Source of the DNA: Phycisphaerae bacterium
Lineage (GTDB): Bacteria > Planctomycetota > Phycisphaerae > Phycisphaerales > SM1A02
Assembly (NCBI GenBank): GCA_002716385.1
Contig: PBAX01000027.1
Coordinates: 62,001-126,000 of the forward strand
Direction: 5' to 3'
Length of the DNA stretch: 64,000 bases
Shown here: positions 1 to 8,537 of the stretch, one piece after another
How the letters are laid out: each line of letters opens with the position of its first letter
Position numbering within the stretch: position 1 is the first letter of the stretch
The notes under the pieces: generated by a model
What the model was told of the DNA's origin: nothing
The model's input: only the letters and a program-made list of their open reading frames with translations
Databases searched by the model: none
Position numbers and translations under genes: made by a program

Positions 1-1196
1 TTGGGGTGATTGCGGAGGTAGGCCTCTATGTAGGCGCGGAACGCGCCGATGTTGGTCTGTCTTCTGGCATTGAAGTCCTCGCCTGAATCGACCCCCTGTT
101 CCTTGTTCCATTCCAGGATCTCACTCTGCTTGCGTTGGAGATACGGCTCAAGCAGCTTGATGCGGCCCCACTTGTCGAGCATCTCCCCGGTGGCGAACTG
201 GATCGTCGAGATATCGATGTTGATGGATCGCTTGATTCGCCGGCCCCCTGAATCGGACATGCCACGCCAGTTGATGAACGGCTTCTGGAACAGGTCGTAG
301 GCGGGAACCATGGCGATGGTCCGATCCCAGTTGGAGACCTGAACCGTGGTGAGGCTCAGTTCGACTACATCGCCATCGACCTCCGTGCCGGGAATGGCGA
401 TCCAGTCACCGACCCGGACCATGTCGTTGGCACCCAGCTGGAGACCGGCGACTAGACCGAGGAGGGTGTCTTTGAAGATCAGTAGGAAGATCGCCATGAA
501 GGCGCCTATTCCCGAGAGGAAATAGACGGGCGACTTGGAGAACATGATGCTCAAGCCAAGAATGATGGCGATGAGCGTGATGATCAGCTTGCACGCCTGA
601 ATCAACCCGAGGATGGCAGAGCGATCCTCCCCCTTCTGGGCCTGATAGAGGTCGCCACCAAGTTCGATGAGTGCATAGCCGACGATGAGTACGACCCACA
701 GGCCATAGAGTGTCAGGAAGGGCAGCAGCCGTTCCTGCCACGCCTCCGAAAACAGCAGTGGAAGACAGACCGCGAGCAGCAACAACGGAATGAAATGCGA
801 GAGCCGGAGTATGACCCCACTCTTCGCGATCGCATCCGACCAGTTCGAATCATGCTTGAGAAGCCGAGGATTGACGAAGGCCTTGATGGCGAGCTTCGCG
901 ATGTAATTGAGCAGGATGCAGGCGACCAGAATGCCGGCGCCGAAGACCACCCATGTCAACCAGTCCGCCACCTGATCCTTCACACCCCACCCTGTGAGCA
1001 TTGAGTGGATCCAGTTGAACCAGTTCTCCAGATACCGCTTCATGGAGCTCTCGCCGAAGGCTCTCACGAGCCCCACGGAACTGTGTTCAACGAACTTCGC
1101 CTTCGAACCGTTCACATTGCTCGCAGGTTCGACCATCGCGAACAGCGAGCAGAGATGGACCTGGATGTTCGCAACGACGCTGGTTAGCAATTCCAT
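1..1196 (-). CDS. MscS-family mechanosensitive channel, YbdG type (3' end beyond window)
   Basis: Inner-membrane channel of the MscS superfamily that opens under membrane tension and releases ions or solutes. The reading frame stays open from the ATG at 1196 to the window edge, about 398 codons, so the C-terminus is missing. Several hydrophobic segments fill the first half. The MscS pore and beta domain follows, with ANDMVRVGDWIAIPG, then VVELSLTTVQVSNWDRT and the loop MVPAYDLFQKPFINWRGM. This extended loop and the following GGRRIKRSI are typical of the YbdG (miniconductance MscM) branch rather than of short MscS. The start lies two bases after the stop of the upstream ferredoxin-NADP reductase, so the two are probably cotranscribed. 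The family is clear; the ion preference cannot be read. Confidence 0.88.
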   Translation of the reverse strand, partial: MELLTSVVANIQVHLCSLFAMVEPASNVNGSKAKFVEHSSVGLVRAFGESSMKRYLENWFNWIHSMLTGWGVKDQVADWLTWVVFGAGILVACILLNYIAKLAIKAFVNPRLLKHDSNWSDAIAKSGVILRLSHFIPLLLLAVCLPLLFSEAWQERLLPFLTLYGLWVVLIVGYALIELGGDLYQAQKGEDRSAILGLIQACKLIITLIAIILGLSIMFSKSPVYFLSGIGAFMAIFLLIFKDTLLGLVAGLQLGANDMVRVGDWIAIPGTEVDGDVVELSLTTVQVSNWDRTIAMVPAYDLFQKPFINWRGMSDSGGRRIKRSINIDISTIQFATGEMLDKWGRIKLLEPYLQRKQSEILEWNKEQGVDSGEDFNARRQTNIGAFRAYIEAYLRNHP

Positions 1197-1198
1197 GT

Positions 1199-2134
1199 CT
1201 AGTAGACCTCTACCATGCACCGGGCCCTGGGGCGGATCTTCCGCAACTGATCGGGCTCGGCATTGACAATCTTCTCCATCTCCTCGGGCATCACAAGATA
1301 CTCATCCGCGACCCCAAGCTCCTCCAGCAGACGATACAACCCGTTCTGCATGCCTTCGATCCCGCACAGGTACAACAACGCCCTGTCTCTGGCAAGCAGC
1401 TCATGCAATGCACCCCCCGCGTTGGTTATGTATCGATCGACATACTGGCGGTCACCGCTTTCAGGACGGCTGACGACGGTGTGATAGTGGAACCCGGAAT
1501 GAGTCTCTTCGAGAGACTTGAACCAGTCGTGATACATGAGATCGGTTCCGTAGGGCGCCCCCATCACGAGATGTATCTCGCTTCTGGAAGGACCATCGGG
1601 ATGCTCGAGAAGCTCCTTCACCATTCCACGGAATGGCGCGATTCCAGTGCCGGTCGCCACGAATAGATAGTCATGATGATCTCGATCCACGGGCAGGACG
1701 AATCGCTTGCCTGCGGGACCAGTGACCTGGATCTGGTCACCCACGGCTCGATCGCACAGGTAGTTGCTGCACACACCAAGGAAGAGTTCATGCTCATCGG
1801 CATCACCGGAGCTGTTCTCGTCGATGAGCCGCTTGCATGTTGTCGAGATGATCTGCCCCTGCCCGTCCTCGCCCCAGGAGGGGGAGGCGATCGAGTAGAG
1901 ACGAACGGAATGAGGCTTTCCGGAAGGCTCCTCTCCGGGAGGGATGACACCGAATGCCTGCCCTGCATGGAAGTTTCCGGCCAGAGGAGTACCCGAGACA
2001 TCGACGGCTATGTGCCTGACGAAACTCGCGGAACGGCCGTTCAGACAGGGAGTCGACTCGACGATCGTCCCCGTGACTGGCGTCCTGGGGCGAACAAGAT
2101 GCATCTGGACTTCTGGAAATTCGGGTTCCGACAT
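1199..2134 (-). CDS. Plant-type ferredoxin--NADP(+) reductase
   Basis: FAD enzyme moving electrons between ferredoxin or flavodoxin and NADP(H). The 311-residue protein has the FAD-binding motif RLYSIAS, the ferredoxin-side CSNYLCD, the nucleotide-binding GTGIAPFRGM, and the C-terminal YLCGIEGMQNGLYRLLEELG. It ends in an aromatic residue (VEVY), as plant and cyanobacterial FNRs do. An in-frame TTG start 45 bases upstream exists, but I chose the ATG at 2134 because a TATACT box sits 10 bases before it (2145-2150) and the family N-terminus needs no extension. The mechanosensitive channel follows two bases after the stop. No ferredoxin gene lies nearby, so the physiological direction (making NADPH or reduced ferredoxin) is open. 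Confidence 0.9.
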   Translation of the reverse strand: MSEPEFPEVQMHLVRPRTPVTGTIVESTPCLNGRSASFVRHIAVDVSGTPLAGNFHAGQAFGVIPPGEEPSGKPHSVRLYSIASPSWGEDGQGQIISTTCKRLIDENSSGDADEHELFLGVCSNYLCDRAVGDQIQVTGPAGKRFVLPVDRDHHDYLFVATGTGIAPFRGMVKELLEHPDGPSRSEIHLVMGAPYGTDLMYHDWFKSLEETHSGFHYHTVVSRPESGDRQYVDRYITNAGGALHELLARDRALLYLCGIEGMQNGLYRLLEELGVADEYLVMPEEMEKIVNAEPDQLRKIRPRARCMVEVY

Positions 2135-2144
2135 GACGGGCCTG

Positions 2145-2150
2145 AGTATA
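2145..2150 (-). promoter_or_regulatory. -10-like box TATACT of the ferredoxin reductase gene
   Basis: On the minus strand TATACT lies 10 bases before the chosen ATG at 2134. Transcription would begin within a few bases of the start codon, giving a leaderless or nearly leaderless mRNA. No convincing -35 hexamer at a 16-18 base spacing was seen. Confidence 0.45.
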
Positions 2151-2195
2151 GAAGAGCTGAACGACAAGGACAGTGCCAAGGCAGGATGAAAGACC

Positions 2196-2223
2196 GGATG
2201 GACAGATTTTCACCTGTCCATCC
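2196..2223 (-). terminator. Hairpin downstream of the fibro-slime gene
   Basis: A perfect 10-bp inverted repeat (2196-2205 with 2214-2223, loop of 8) begins 39 bases after the fibro-slime stop. On the minus strand it is followed only by a weak T-rich stretch (GGTCTTTC), so it may be a poor intrinsic terminator or a 3'-end processing hairpin. It also lies upstream of the ferredoxin reductase promoter. Confidence 0.5.
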
Positions 2224-2261
2224 AGTCATGAATCGATGCGCAAGCTTGGTTTACAACCAAA

Positions 2262-3149
2262 TCAGTCGTACGCGGCCGTCATCGGAGGCACCTTGCTGGT
2301 TTCCAGCTCGAGATTGGTCACGATGCGGAAATTCGATTCTGTCCGATGCCTTTCAGCGAAGAAGAAGTCGAGGGTATAGGTCTCGCCATCCTCGAGACCA
2401 AGACGATCCAGATCTATGGTCTGGTCCACGGCAGAGTGGACACCGCCTATGTCAATCACGAGCTGGCCGTTGATGAAGACCCATACATCATCGTCCCCTG
2501 TGAACCGAAACAGGTTTTCCTGGTCGGCGTTGTACGTGAACTGCGTGTGCAGTTCGAATGTGAAGTGGAAATTGCGATCGATCGGGCCAGGGGAGTTCCC
2601 GAACAACTGGTCGTCGATTGGGAAGAAGCCCCCCTTCTCGCTGTAGACGGGATCGGTCTTGTCATCGAATACGTAACTGCCGTCGGCCTGCCTGTTGAAG
2701 GCCAGAGTCAGGGGCTTCGAGATATTGACGCCCGGCACATCCCGATACCACAACTCGAAAGAAGGCCCCGACTCGATGGCGCCGCTGTCCGATCCGCCCT
2801 TGCGACCTCGACGATCCCCGAGCGTGCGGTCGTAGACGGACCAGCAGATGGGACGCCCCTTGGAATCCCTCCACTGTCGACGTACGTAGTAGCCCTCGCC
2901 TGTGTACACCGGCTTGCCGTCCTCGCCGAGCTGAGCGGCGACGTTGCCGCAGTAATGACCGAAACCACCGTCAGGCTGACGCTCGAAATCGGGATGCCCC
3001 CCCTGGACGCTGCGTTCCTTGAAATCACGGATGACGCCCGTCAATTCAAGGGTGGCGGGAGGATCCTCCTCCGCCTGTACGGGCAGAAGGCAGGCCTCCA
3101 TTGGCACGAGAAGGGAAACGACTACGAACGCATTCAGGGCAGGATGCAT
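2262..3149 (-). CDS. Secreted fibro-slime domain protein
   Basis: Exported protein of 295 residues carrying a fibro-slime (PA14-related) domain, a beta-sandwich found in surface and carbohydrate-associated proteins. It starts with a signal peptide ending near VQAEE. The domain begins with LTGVIRDFKERS and HPDFE and contains the hallmark FTGDDDVWVFINGQLVIDIG followed by TYTLDFFFAERHRTESNF. This is close to a single-domain protein, with no anchor or sorting tail visible. The start at 3149 is set by a GGAGG sequence 7 bases upstream; an alternative TTG at 3188 has no such support. It stands alone, with a 127-base gap before the ferredoxin reductase gene. The ligand is unknown. Confidence 0.85.
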   Translation of the reverse strand: MHPALNAFVVVSLLVPMEACLLPVQAEEDPPATLELTGVIRDFKERSVQGGHPDFERQPDGGFGHYCGNVAAQLGEDGKPVYTGEGYYVRRQWRDSKGRPICWSVYDRTLGDRRGRKGGSDSGAIESGPSFELWYRDVPGVNISKPLTLAFNRQADGSYVFDDKTDPVYSEKGGFFPIDDQLFGNSPGPIDRNFHFTFELHTQFTYNADQENLFRFTGDDDVWVFINGQLVIDIGGVHSAVDQTIDLDRLGLEDGETYTLDFFFAERHRTESNFRIVTNLELETSKVPPMTAAYD

Positions 3150-3432
3150 GGGCAATCCTCCAGCAAAGGGGACACGAAAGGAATCCAACTACCTCAAGCT
3201 ACGATTCAGAAGATGGAGAGATGTGGCATGAATTGACGAAGGCACTGAAAAAGGCCGGCGTCTTGCGGGTTGTACCGACAAGGGGGGCAAGCCTAGATTT
3301 CCCTCGCGCAATCAGGCGTGGATCAAGGTAGGATCGGGGCAACCAGCAGCCAGAAGGAACTGGTTTGCCGAAGGTCGTCGGGTTATTCCGGCAGTTTCAC
3401 TAGAGAACTCCAAGGGATTGGAAGCACGCGCA
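3150..3432. other. Divergent intergenic region between fibro-slime gene and murA
   Basis: About 280 bases between two divergently transcribed genes. It should hold promoters for both, but I see no convincing -35/-10 pair, terminator or conserved RNA. The GGAGG ribosome-binding site of the fibro-slime gene is at its left edge. Confidence 0.4.
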
Positions 3433-4773
3433 ATGGATGGCTTCAGGATCACAGGCGGCAAGCGATTGAGCGGCCGCATTCGCGTCGATGGATCGAAAAA
3501 CGCAGCCTTGCCCCAGATGGCCGCCGCCTTGATGGCGAAAGGCCCGGTTCAACTGCGCAATCTGCCACGGTTGTCCGACATCGACAACATGGTCCGGCTG
3601 ATGAAGGAACTTGGCTGCAAGGTCGAACATGACGGCTCCGATCTTCGGCTGGAGACCAGCGATGACGGTTCCTGGCACGCTCGGTACGACATCGTCAAGA
3701 CGATGCGAGCGAGCATCTGTGTTCTGGGCCCCCTGCTGGCGAGATATGGACAGGCCAGAGTGGCGATGCCGGGCGGATGCGCCATCGGCGATCGCCCCGT
3801 CGATCTGCACCTGCGTGGCCTTGAGGCGCTCGGCGCCAAGATAGAACTCGATGGCGGCGACATCGTCGCCAGAGCGGATCGACTCAAGGGAGGCACCATC
3901 TTCCTCGGAGGCCCGTTCGGTTCAACCGTTCTTGGAACCGCAAACGTCATGTGCGCAGCCACTCGGGCCGAAGGCGTCACGATCATCGAGTCGGCCGCCT
4001 GCGAACCGGAGATCCAGGATCTCGCCGTGATGCTCAACAGCATGGGCGCTTCGATCAGCGGCGCAGGCACACCCCGAATCACCATTCGCGGCTGCACCGA
4101 ACTCTACGGCTGCGACCATCAGGTCATGCCAGATCGAATCGTTGCCGCAACACTGGCGATCGCGTCCGCCATCACAAATGGCGATGTCACCATCGAGGAC
4201 TTCCCGATGGATCACCTGCTGGCCGTGGTTGATAGGCTCCAGGCAACCGGCGTACGACTGGAAAGACTCGATCCGCTCGAGCCCGCCGGGCGATGCACGG
4301 TCAAGGTCACCAGTGAACGTCGGCTGAAACCCGCCTTGTTCACGACCCAGCCCTACCCCGGCTTCCCCACGGACATCCAGGCCCAGATGATGACGCTGCT
4401 GTGCTTCGCCGACGGCAACAGCATCGTGACCGAGAAGATCTTCCCCGATCGTTTCCTGCATGTCTCCGAACTGACCAGAATGGGCGCATTGGTGTATCGC
4501 CAAGGTGGAACCGTGGTCGTCCAGGGTGTCAATCGTCTGGTGGGTGCTCCCGTCATGGCAAGTGATCTGCGTGGCTCCGCCAGTCTGGTGCTGGCCGGTC
4601 TGGCAGCAGAAGGCACCACTACGATCTCGAGGATCTATCACCTTGATCGCGGTTATTCGAGACTGGAAGATCAGCTCAACGCACTCGGTGCGGATATCGA
4701 ACGCTTCGATGTGGATGCGGAGGAAGCCCGTTCTGCCGAGTCCGACTGTTCCACCGGTACTCCGGTTACCTGA
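3433..4773 (+). CDS. murA: UDP-N-acetylglucosamine 1-carboxyvinyltransferase
   Basis: First committed enzyme of peptidoglycan synthesis: it transfers enolpyruvyl from PEP to UDP-GlcNAc in the cytoplasm. The 446-residue protein spans the full family length. Lys22 in GSKNA matches the substrate-binding lysine. Cys116 in PGGCAIG is the catalytic cysteine, so this should be a fosfomycin-sensitive type rather than the Asp variant. Other matches are MRASICVLGPLLARYG, YPGFPTDIQAQ and DLRGSASLVLAGLAA. I used the ATG at 3433 because it places Lys22 exactly as in E. coli; a TTG 15 bases upstream is unnecessary. It is single and convergent with the SpoU gene, whose stop abuts its own. With murD nearby it supports a normal peptidoglycan cell wall. 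Confidence 0.96.
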   Translation: MDGFRITGGKRLSGRIRVDGSKNAALPQMAAALMAKGPVQLRNLPRLSDIDNMVRLMKELGCKVEHDGSDLRLETSDDGSWHARYDIVKTMRASICVLGPLLARYGQARVAMPGGCAIGDRPVDLHLRGLEALGAKIELDGGDIVARADRLKGGTIFLGGPFGSTVLGTANVMCAATRAEGVTIIESAACEPEIQDLAVMLNSMGASISGAGTPRITIRGCTELYGCDHQVMPDRIVAATLAIASAITNGDVTIEDFPMDHLLAVVDRLQATGVRLERLDPLEPAGRCTVKVTSERRLKPALFTTQPYPGFPTDIQAQMMTLLCFADGNSIVTEKIFPDRFLHVSELTRMGALVYRQGGTVVVQGVNRLVGAPVMASDLRGSASLVLAGLAAEGTTTISRIYHLDRGYSRLEDQLNALGADIERFDVDAEEARSAESDCSTGTPVT

Positions 4774-5607
4774 TCATTTCTCGACAAGCGATGATCGACG
4801 CCGCTCCCACATGAATATGGCAGCGGCGGTCGCGACATTCAACGAAGGTACCTCTCTGGCCATTGGAATCTCCACGATCGAATCGCAGATCGAGCGCGTC
4901 CCTTCGTCGAGTCCGGCCCCTTCGGCCCCCACTATCAAAGCGACGTGCTCAGGAAACGGAAAAACCGAAACACATCGACTACGTTCGTCGCACTCGGCGG
5001 CAACCAGATGAACCCCCCATCGATCCTTCAGCTCCCCCAGTGAACCGATCCAATCCTCCGTCACAGCCCAGGGGACACCAAGCACATGCCCCATCGAGAC
5101 GCGAATCGATTTTCTGTAGAGCGGATCACAACACGTGCCATCGAGAATGATCGCGTCGATTCCGAAAGCCGCCGCATTCCTGAAGAGCGAGCCCATGTTG
5201 TCCACGTTCGTGATCCCGGTGGCCAGAAGCAGCGTCCGCGGCCTGGATCGATCCAGCCCTTCCAAGACATGCGTCATCGACAACTCCCGGGCATCCGGCC
5301 GGTGGCCGAGGGCCAGCACACCACGATGAACGTGAAAACCAGCGACCTCTCCGATGACGTCCAGATCAGCCACGTAGATCGGAATCGAATCCGGCAGATC
5401 CCGAAGTTCCGATTCAAGACGACCCCATTTCTCGCGTGAGACAAGAAGCGAATGCAAACGCTCAGGCTGCCGAAGCAAACGCCTCAGTACCAGTTCCGAT
5501 TCAGCCATGAAGAACCCGTCGCGACCTCGAAGATCCCGATCCCTCACATCACGGAAGGCATCGACCCTTGGATCATCAAGTGAGTTGATCAGACAGGGCC
5601 GATTCAC
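4774..5607 (-). CDS. SpoU/TrmH-family RNA 2'-O-methyltransferase
   Basis: SAM-dependent SPOUT methyltransferase likely acting on the ribose 2'-OH of rRNA or tRNA. The 277-residue protein has an N-terminal substrate-binding part (about 1-110) and a C-terminal knotted catalytic domain with the three SpoU motifs: NVDNMGSLFRNAAAFG, LIVGAEGAGL and IPMAREVPSLNVATAAAI. The specific RNA target cannot be assigned. It is the last gene of the Mla-type run, overlapping the upstream MlaD-like gene by four bases (ATGA), and it meets murA tail to tail with no spacer. Confidence 0.88.
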   Translation of the reverse strand: MNRPCLINSLDDPRVDAFRDVRDRDLRGRDGFFMAESELVLRRLLRQPERLHSLLVSREKWGRLESELRDLPDSIPIYVADLDVIGEVAGFHVHRGVLALGHRPDARELSMTHVLEGLDRSRPRTLLLATGITNVDNMGSLFRNAAAFGIDAIILDGTCCDPLYRKSIRVSMGHVLGVPWAVTEDWIGSLGELKDRWGVHLVAAECDERSRCVSVFPFPEHVALIVGAEGAGLDEGTRSICDSIVEIPMAREVPSLNVATAAAIFMWERRRSSLVEK

Positions 5608-6917
5608 GAACCACCTGAATCATCCTTGGCGGAACCATCGTCAGATACGGTCTCCTCGCCCCGAAGGATCTCCATCAACTGCTGCTGTGCACGCTGATAA
5701 CGCTGGTAGCTGTCCAGAAGGTTCCGACGGATCAGCATGAAGTCCTCGTCCTGTGCAGTGAGTTCGTCGCCTCTGGCATCCATCAGTCTCCGCATGGATC
5801 CGGTGGCCGCCTTGAGATCAGCCGTGCCGAACGAGAAATTGCGTGCCGCCTCATAGAGCAGCTCGTTGGAGTATTCCTTGTCGGTCGGTCTGTAGAGCAA
5901 TCGCCATGGGCTGGAGGAGACCTCCGCGATGGCTCGCGTCAACTGCTGAGATCCGACATTCAGGTTGGCCAGTGAATCGCCGAGATTGTCCAGCATGATG
6001 GGCGAACGGACTCGGACGTCTTCGATCACCTCCTGAAGATCCGAAAGGGTCTTCTTGCCGTCGGAGAAGATGGCCGTGAGCTTCGGTGACCATTCGGTCT
6101 CGGCGGTCTCCGTGATCGATCGCACATTGGCCACGATCTCGTCTATGGACTGGTCATTGCGTTCGATGATCTCGTTGATGTTGGTCATGGAGGCATTCAC
6201 GTTGATGAGAATGCTAGAAACCTGGCTGGACCACTGACGCTTCCACTTCTGCTGGAAATCAGCCATCACATCATCCAGATTCCGAATGACGTCCTGCACT
6301 TCCCGGGCACTTGGCGCCCCGAGAACCCACTTGAGCACATACCCCTCCTGTTTCATCTTTCTGGAGATCTGGCTGAGCGAATCCAGGAATGAAGTGACGT
6401 CCGCCGAGGCGTCCGGCCCGAGGAACGAAGCCAGCATTCCACCTGCATTTGTTCCCTTGAATTCGTCTCCTGATTTCAGCAAAGAGCCAGCGACCCCGGT
6501 CTCGTCACGAGGACGATTGGCTTCGTCGAAGCCGAGCGAGGAAATCGAGATGTAGGAGTCGGCGCTGATCAGACCGCTCTTGACCACTGCAACCGCGTTG
6601 GAATAGAGCAGCAGATCCTCTGGAAGAGAGAAGGAGACCTGAATCATCTCGACAGGCTTGTTCCCGTCCATCTCGAAGGAGACCTTTTCGACGACACCGG
6701 TCTTGATGCCGCCCACACGAACTTCGGATCCCTTTTGCAGATAGGACACCCCCTCGACCAACGCGTAGGACGTTCGATAGGAGTTCATGGAGGGTCCGAA
6801 GAACATGTTCCACATGTCTCCGAGAAGAAAGATCACGAACAGGCCGATGAGCAGTGCGATCGTGACAAAGACACCAGCCTTGACGTTGTTGGCCTGTCGT
6901 AGGGACTCGTTACTCAT
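5604..6917 (-). CDS. MlaD/Mce-family lipid-transport protein
   Basis: Periplasmic, membrane-anchored lipid-binding subunit of an Mla/Mce-type transporter that moves phospholipids or other lipids between membranes. There is one N-terminal transmembrane helix (about 14-34). The Mce domain follows, with YALVEGVSYLQKGSEVRVGG and then VVKSGLISADSYISI. A long helical C-terminal part (about 180-437) with coiled-coil character could form a tube or bridge. At 437 residues it is much longer than E. coli MlaD and closer to long Mce proteins. It overlaps the MlaF-type ATPase upstream and the SpoU gene downstream by four bases each. No MlaE-type permease is present in the run. Confidence 0.88.
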   Translation of the reverse strand: MSNESLRQANNVKAGVFVTIALLIGLFVIFLLGDMWNMFFGPSMNSYRTSYALVEGVSYLQKGSEVRVGGIKTGVVEKVSFEMDGNKPVEMIQVSFSLPEDLLLYSNAVAVVKSGLISADSYISISSLGFDEANRPRDETGVAGSLLKSGDEFKGTNAGGMLASFLGPDASADVTSFLDSLSQISRKMKQEGYVLKWVLGAPSAREVQDVIRNLDDVMADFQQKWKRQWSSQVSSILINVNASMTNINEIIERNDQSIDEIVANVRSITETAETEWSPKLTAIFSDGKKTLSDLQEVIEDVRVRSPIMLDNLGDSLANLNVGSQQLTRAIAEVSSSPWRLLYRPTDKEYSNELLYEAARNFSFGTADLKAATGSMRRLMDARGDELTAQDEDFMLIRRNLLDSYQRYQRAQQQLMEILRGEETVSDDGSAKDDSGGS

Positions 6918-7900
6918 GGCTTGTTCTGTCCTTGCTTTCTTGATTTTCGAGAGCCGCCTGAAATCAGACGCCTGAAGAAACCATTGCTTTTCCCTGGAAT
7001 CGGAACTCGACGAGTCGTCTGGATCGAACGACCCCCTGTCAGCTTGCTGTTGTCGATGCCGAGCAGATCAGCAGCGTAGCTGCTTTCACCATCCGTCTCC
7101 TCCGTAAGCGGACCCTCGGCATCACCACGCAGGAACTGACGAATCAACATGTGATCCTCATCCAGCTCCCCCAGCCGATCCTGAGGCCAGTCACGAAGCT
7201 TTTCGAAGGCTTCCCTATCGTCCAGCATGAGCACCCGGCCCTTGTGGAGCATCGCCATACGGTCGGCTATCTCGAATGCGGAATCCATCTCATGAGTGAC
7301 CACCACACTGGCGACTCCCAGCTTTCTGGTCAGATCTATGATCAATCGATCGATCGATGCCGAGGTGACGGGATCCAGTCCCGCGCTCGGCTCGTCGTAG
7401 AAGAGAATCTTGGGATCCAATGCCAGTGCTCTGGCCAAGCCGGCACGCTTCTTCATACCGCCGCTGATCTGGGCAGGAAACTTGTGAGCCGCCTCCCTGA
7501 GATCCACCAGTTCCAGCTTGATCTTGACCATGAAGTCGATGATCGCCGCATCCAGATCCGTGTGTTCCTCAAGAATTAGGGAGACATTGTCACCAACCGA
7601 AAGCGATTGGAACAAAGCTCCGGACTGGAAGAGGATCCCGAACTGCTTGCGAGTCTCGTCGAGCTCCGCTTCGGTCATGTCGGCCAGCACATTTCCAAAG
7701 AGCTTCACCCGACCTTCATCAGGATGAAGCGAACCGACCATGTGCCTGAGCAGCGTTGACTTACCGCAGCCCGAACCACCCATGATGACCATGGTTTCCC
7801 CGGGGCGGATCTTGAGGTTGATGCCATCGAGAACCGTCTGGCCTCCGAATCTCTTGACGAGATCCTCAATCTCAATGACGAATTCATCCTTGGTTGCCAT
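6914..7900 (-). CDS. MlaF-type ABC transporter ATPase
   Basis: Cytoplasmic ATPase that powers Mla/Mce lipid transport. The 328-residue protein has Walker A GGSGCGKST (residues 41-49), the family-type signature ISGGMKKRAGLARALAL, Walker B ILFYDEPSAGLDPV and the H-loop VVVTHEMDS. A C-terminal tail of about 60 residues is basic at the end (SRKSRKQGQNKP). The start at 7900 was chosen over an upstream in-frame one because it opens directly on the ABC domain and has GAGGGG just upstream; it lies 17 bases inside the end of the preceding gene. It overlaps the MlaD gene by four bases. An adjacent permease is missing. Confidence 0.92.
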   Translation of the reverse strand: MATKDEFVIEIEDLVKRFGGQTVLDGINLKIRPGETMVIMGGSGCGKSTLLRHMVGSLHPDEGRVKLFGNVLADMTEAELDETRKQFGILFQSGALFQSLSVGDNVSLILEEHTDLDAAIIDFMVKIKLELVDLREAAHKFPAQISGGMKKRAGLARALALDPKILFYDEPSAGLDPVTSASIDRLIIDLTRKLGVASVVVTHEMDSAFEIADRMAMLHKGRVLMLDDREAFEKLRDWPQDRLGELDEDHMLIRQFLRGDAEGPLTEETDGESSYAADLLGIDNSKLTGGRSIQTTRRVPIPGKSNGFFRRLISGGSRKSRKQGQNKP

Positions 7901-8537
7901 CACGCCCCTCAGTACCTGACTCCACCGATTCTCGAGCGGACTCCGGGAAAAACAGAGAAGGATTCTTTCCAATCCGAATCCAGGAGAATCGGAAAACCGG
8001 CTCTCGCTGACCGCCATCCATTCTGAGAATGACGAAGTACCCCTCACCCTTGACGATCTCTCTGCTGAATTTCAACACGTAGGGTACTGAAATGGACCAG
8101 CCGTCGGGGCTCCAGACCGCCTCGCGATCAGGATCCTGCGATATCGAATCGAGCGTTCCAAATCGAGCCGTCATCTGTCGTACGAAGTCCGAAGCCTCCT
8201 TGGCTGAGGCCTCCCCTTCCTCGAATTGGCCCAAGAGCGGCCGAACGTCACCATCCTGAGCGGCCTGCAGCCCAGCCACCGGTCCATGAAGCATGGGCTC
8301 GCGGACAGAGTTATTCCACCACATCAACAAGATGGTGGTGAGCGGTGTGACAAGCAGTGCGATGACAATGGCGGCAATCGCAACACGTAAACCACGACGA
8401 GCCCGAAGCTTGACGTCTCGAACAGCGATGAGGCCAAAGACCACGCCGAGCATTGTCACAGCCGGGCAGAGCCCCACTGAACAAGCCAGCGCAACCAGTG
8501 CCCAGGGGCTCCAGGTACCGGCCTTGTCGCTTGTCAT
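7884..8537 (-). CDS. DUF4190-like two-helix membrane protein
   Basis: 217 residues of unknown function. Two hydrophobic helices near the N-terminus (about 13-40 and 50-72), with a proline/glycine-containing hairpin, resemble the DUF4190 membrane unit. A soluble domain of about 145 residues follows and includes RFGTLDSISQDP and a beta-rich stretch around YVLKFSREIVKGEGYFVIL. It is a paralogue of the gene immediately upstream, sharing the layout and the phrase 'RFG-(S/T)-hydrophobic'. It overlaps that gene by four bases and the MlaF-type gene by 17, so it probably belongs functionally with the lipid transport genes, but no role can be read. Confidence 0.72.
   Translation of the reverse strand: MTSDKAGTWSPWALVALACSVGLCPAVTMLGVVFGLIAVRDVKLRARRGLRVAIAAIVIALLVTPLTTILLMWWNNSVREPMLHGPVAGLQAAQDGDVRPLLGQFEEGEASAKEASDFVRQMTARFGTLDSISQDPDREAVWSPDGWSISVPYVLKFSREIVKGEGYFVILRMDGGQREPVFRFSWIRIGKNPSLFFPESARESVESGTEGRDGNQG

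Noticed and set aside
1673-2473. A 266-codon plus-strand frame over the ferredoxin reductase gene
   Set aside because: It crosses two well-supported minus-strand genes and the gap between them; composition is arginine/serine-rich as in shadow frames.
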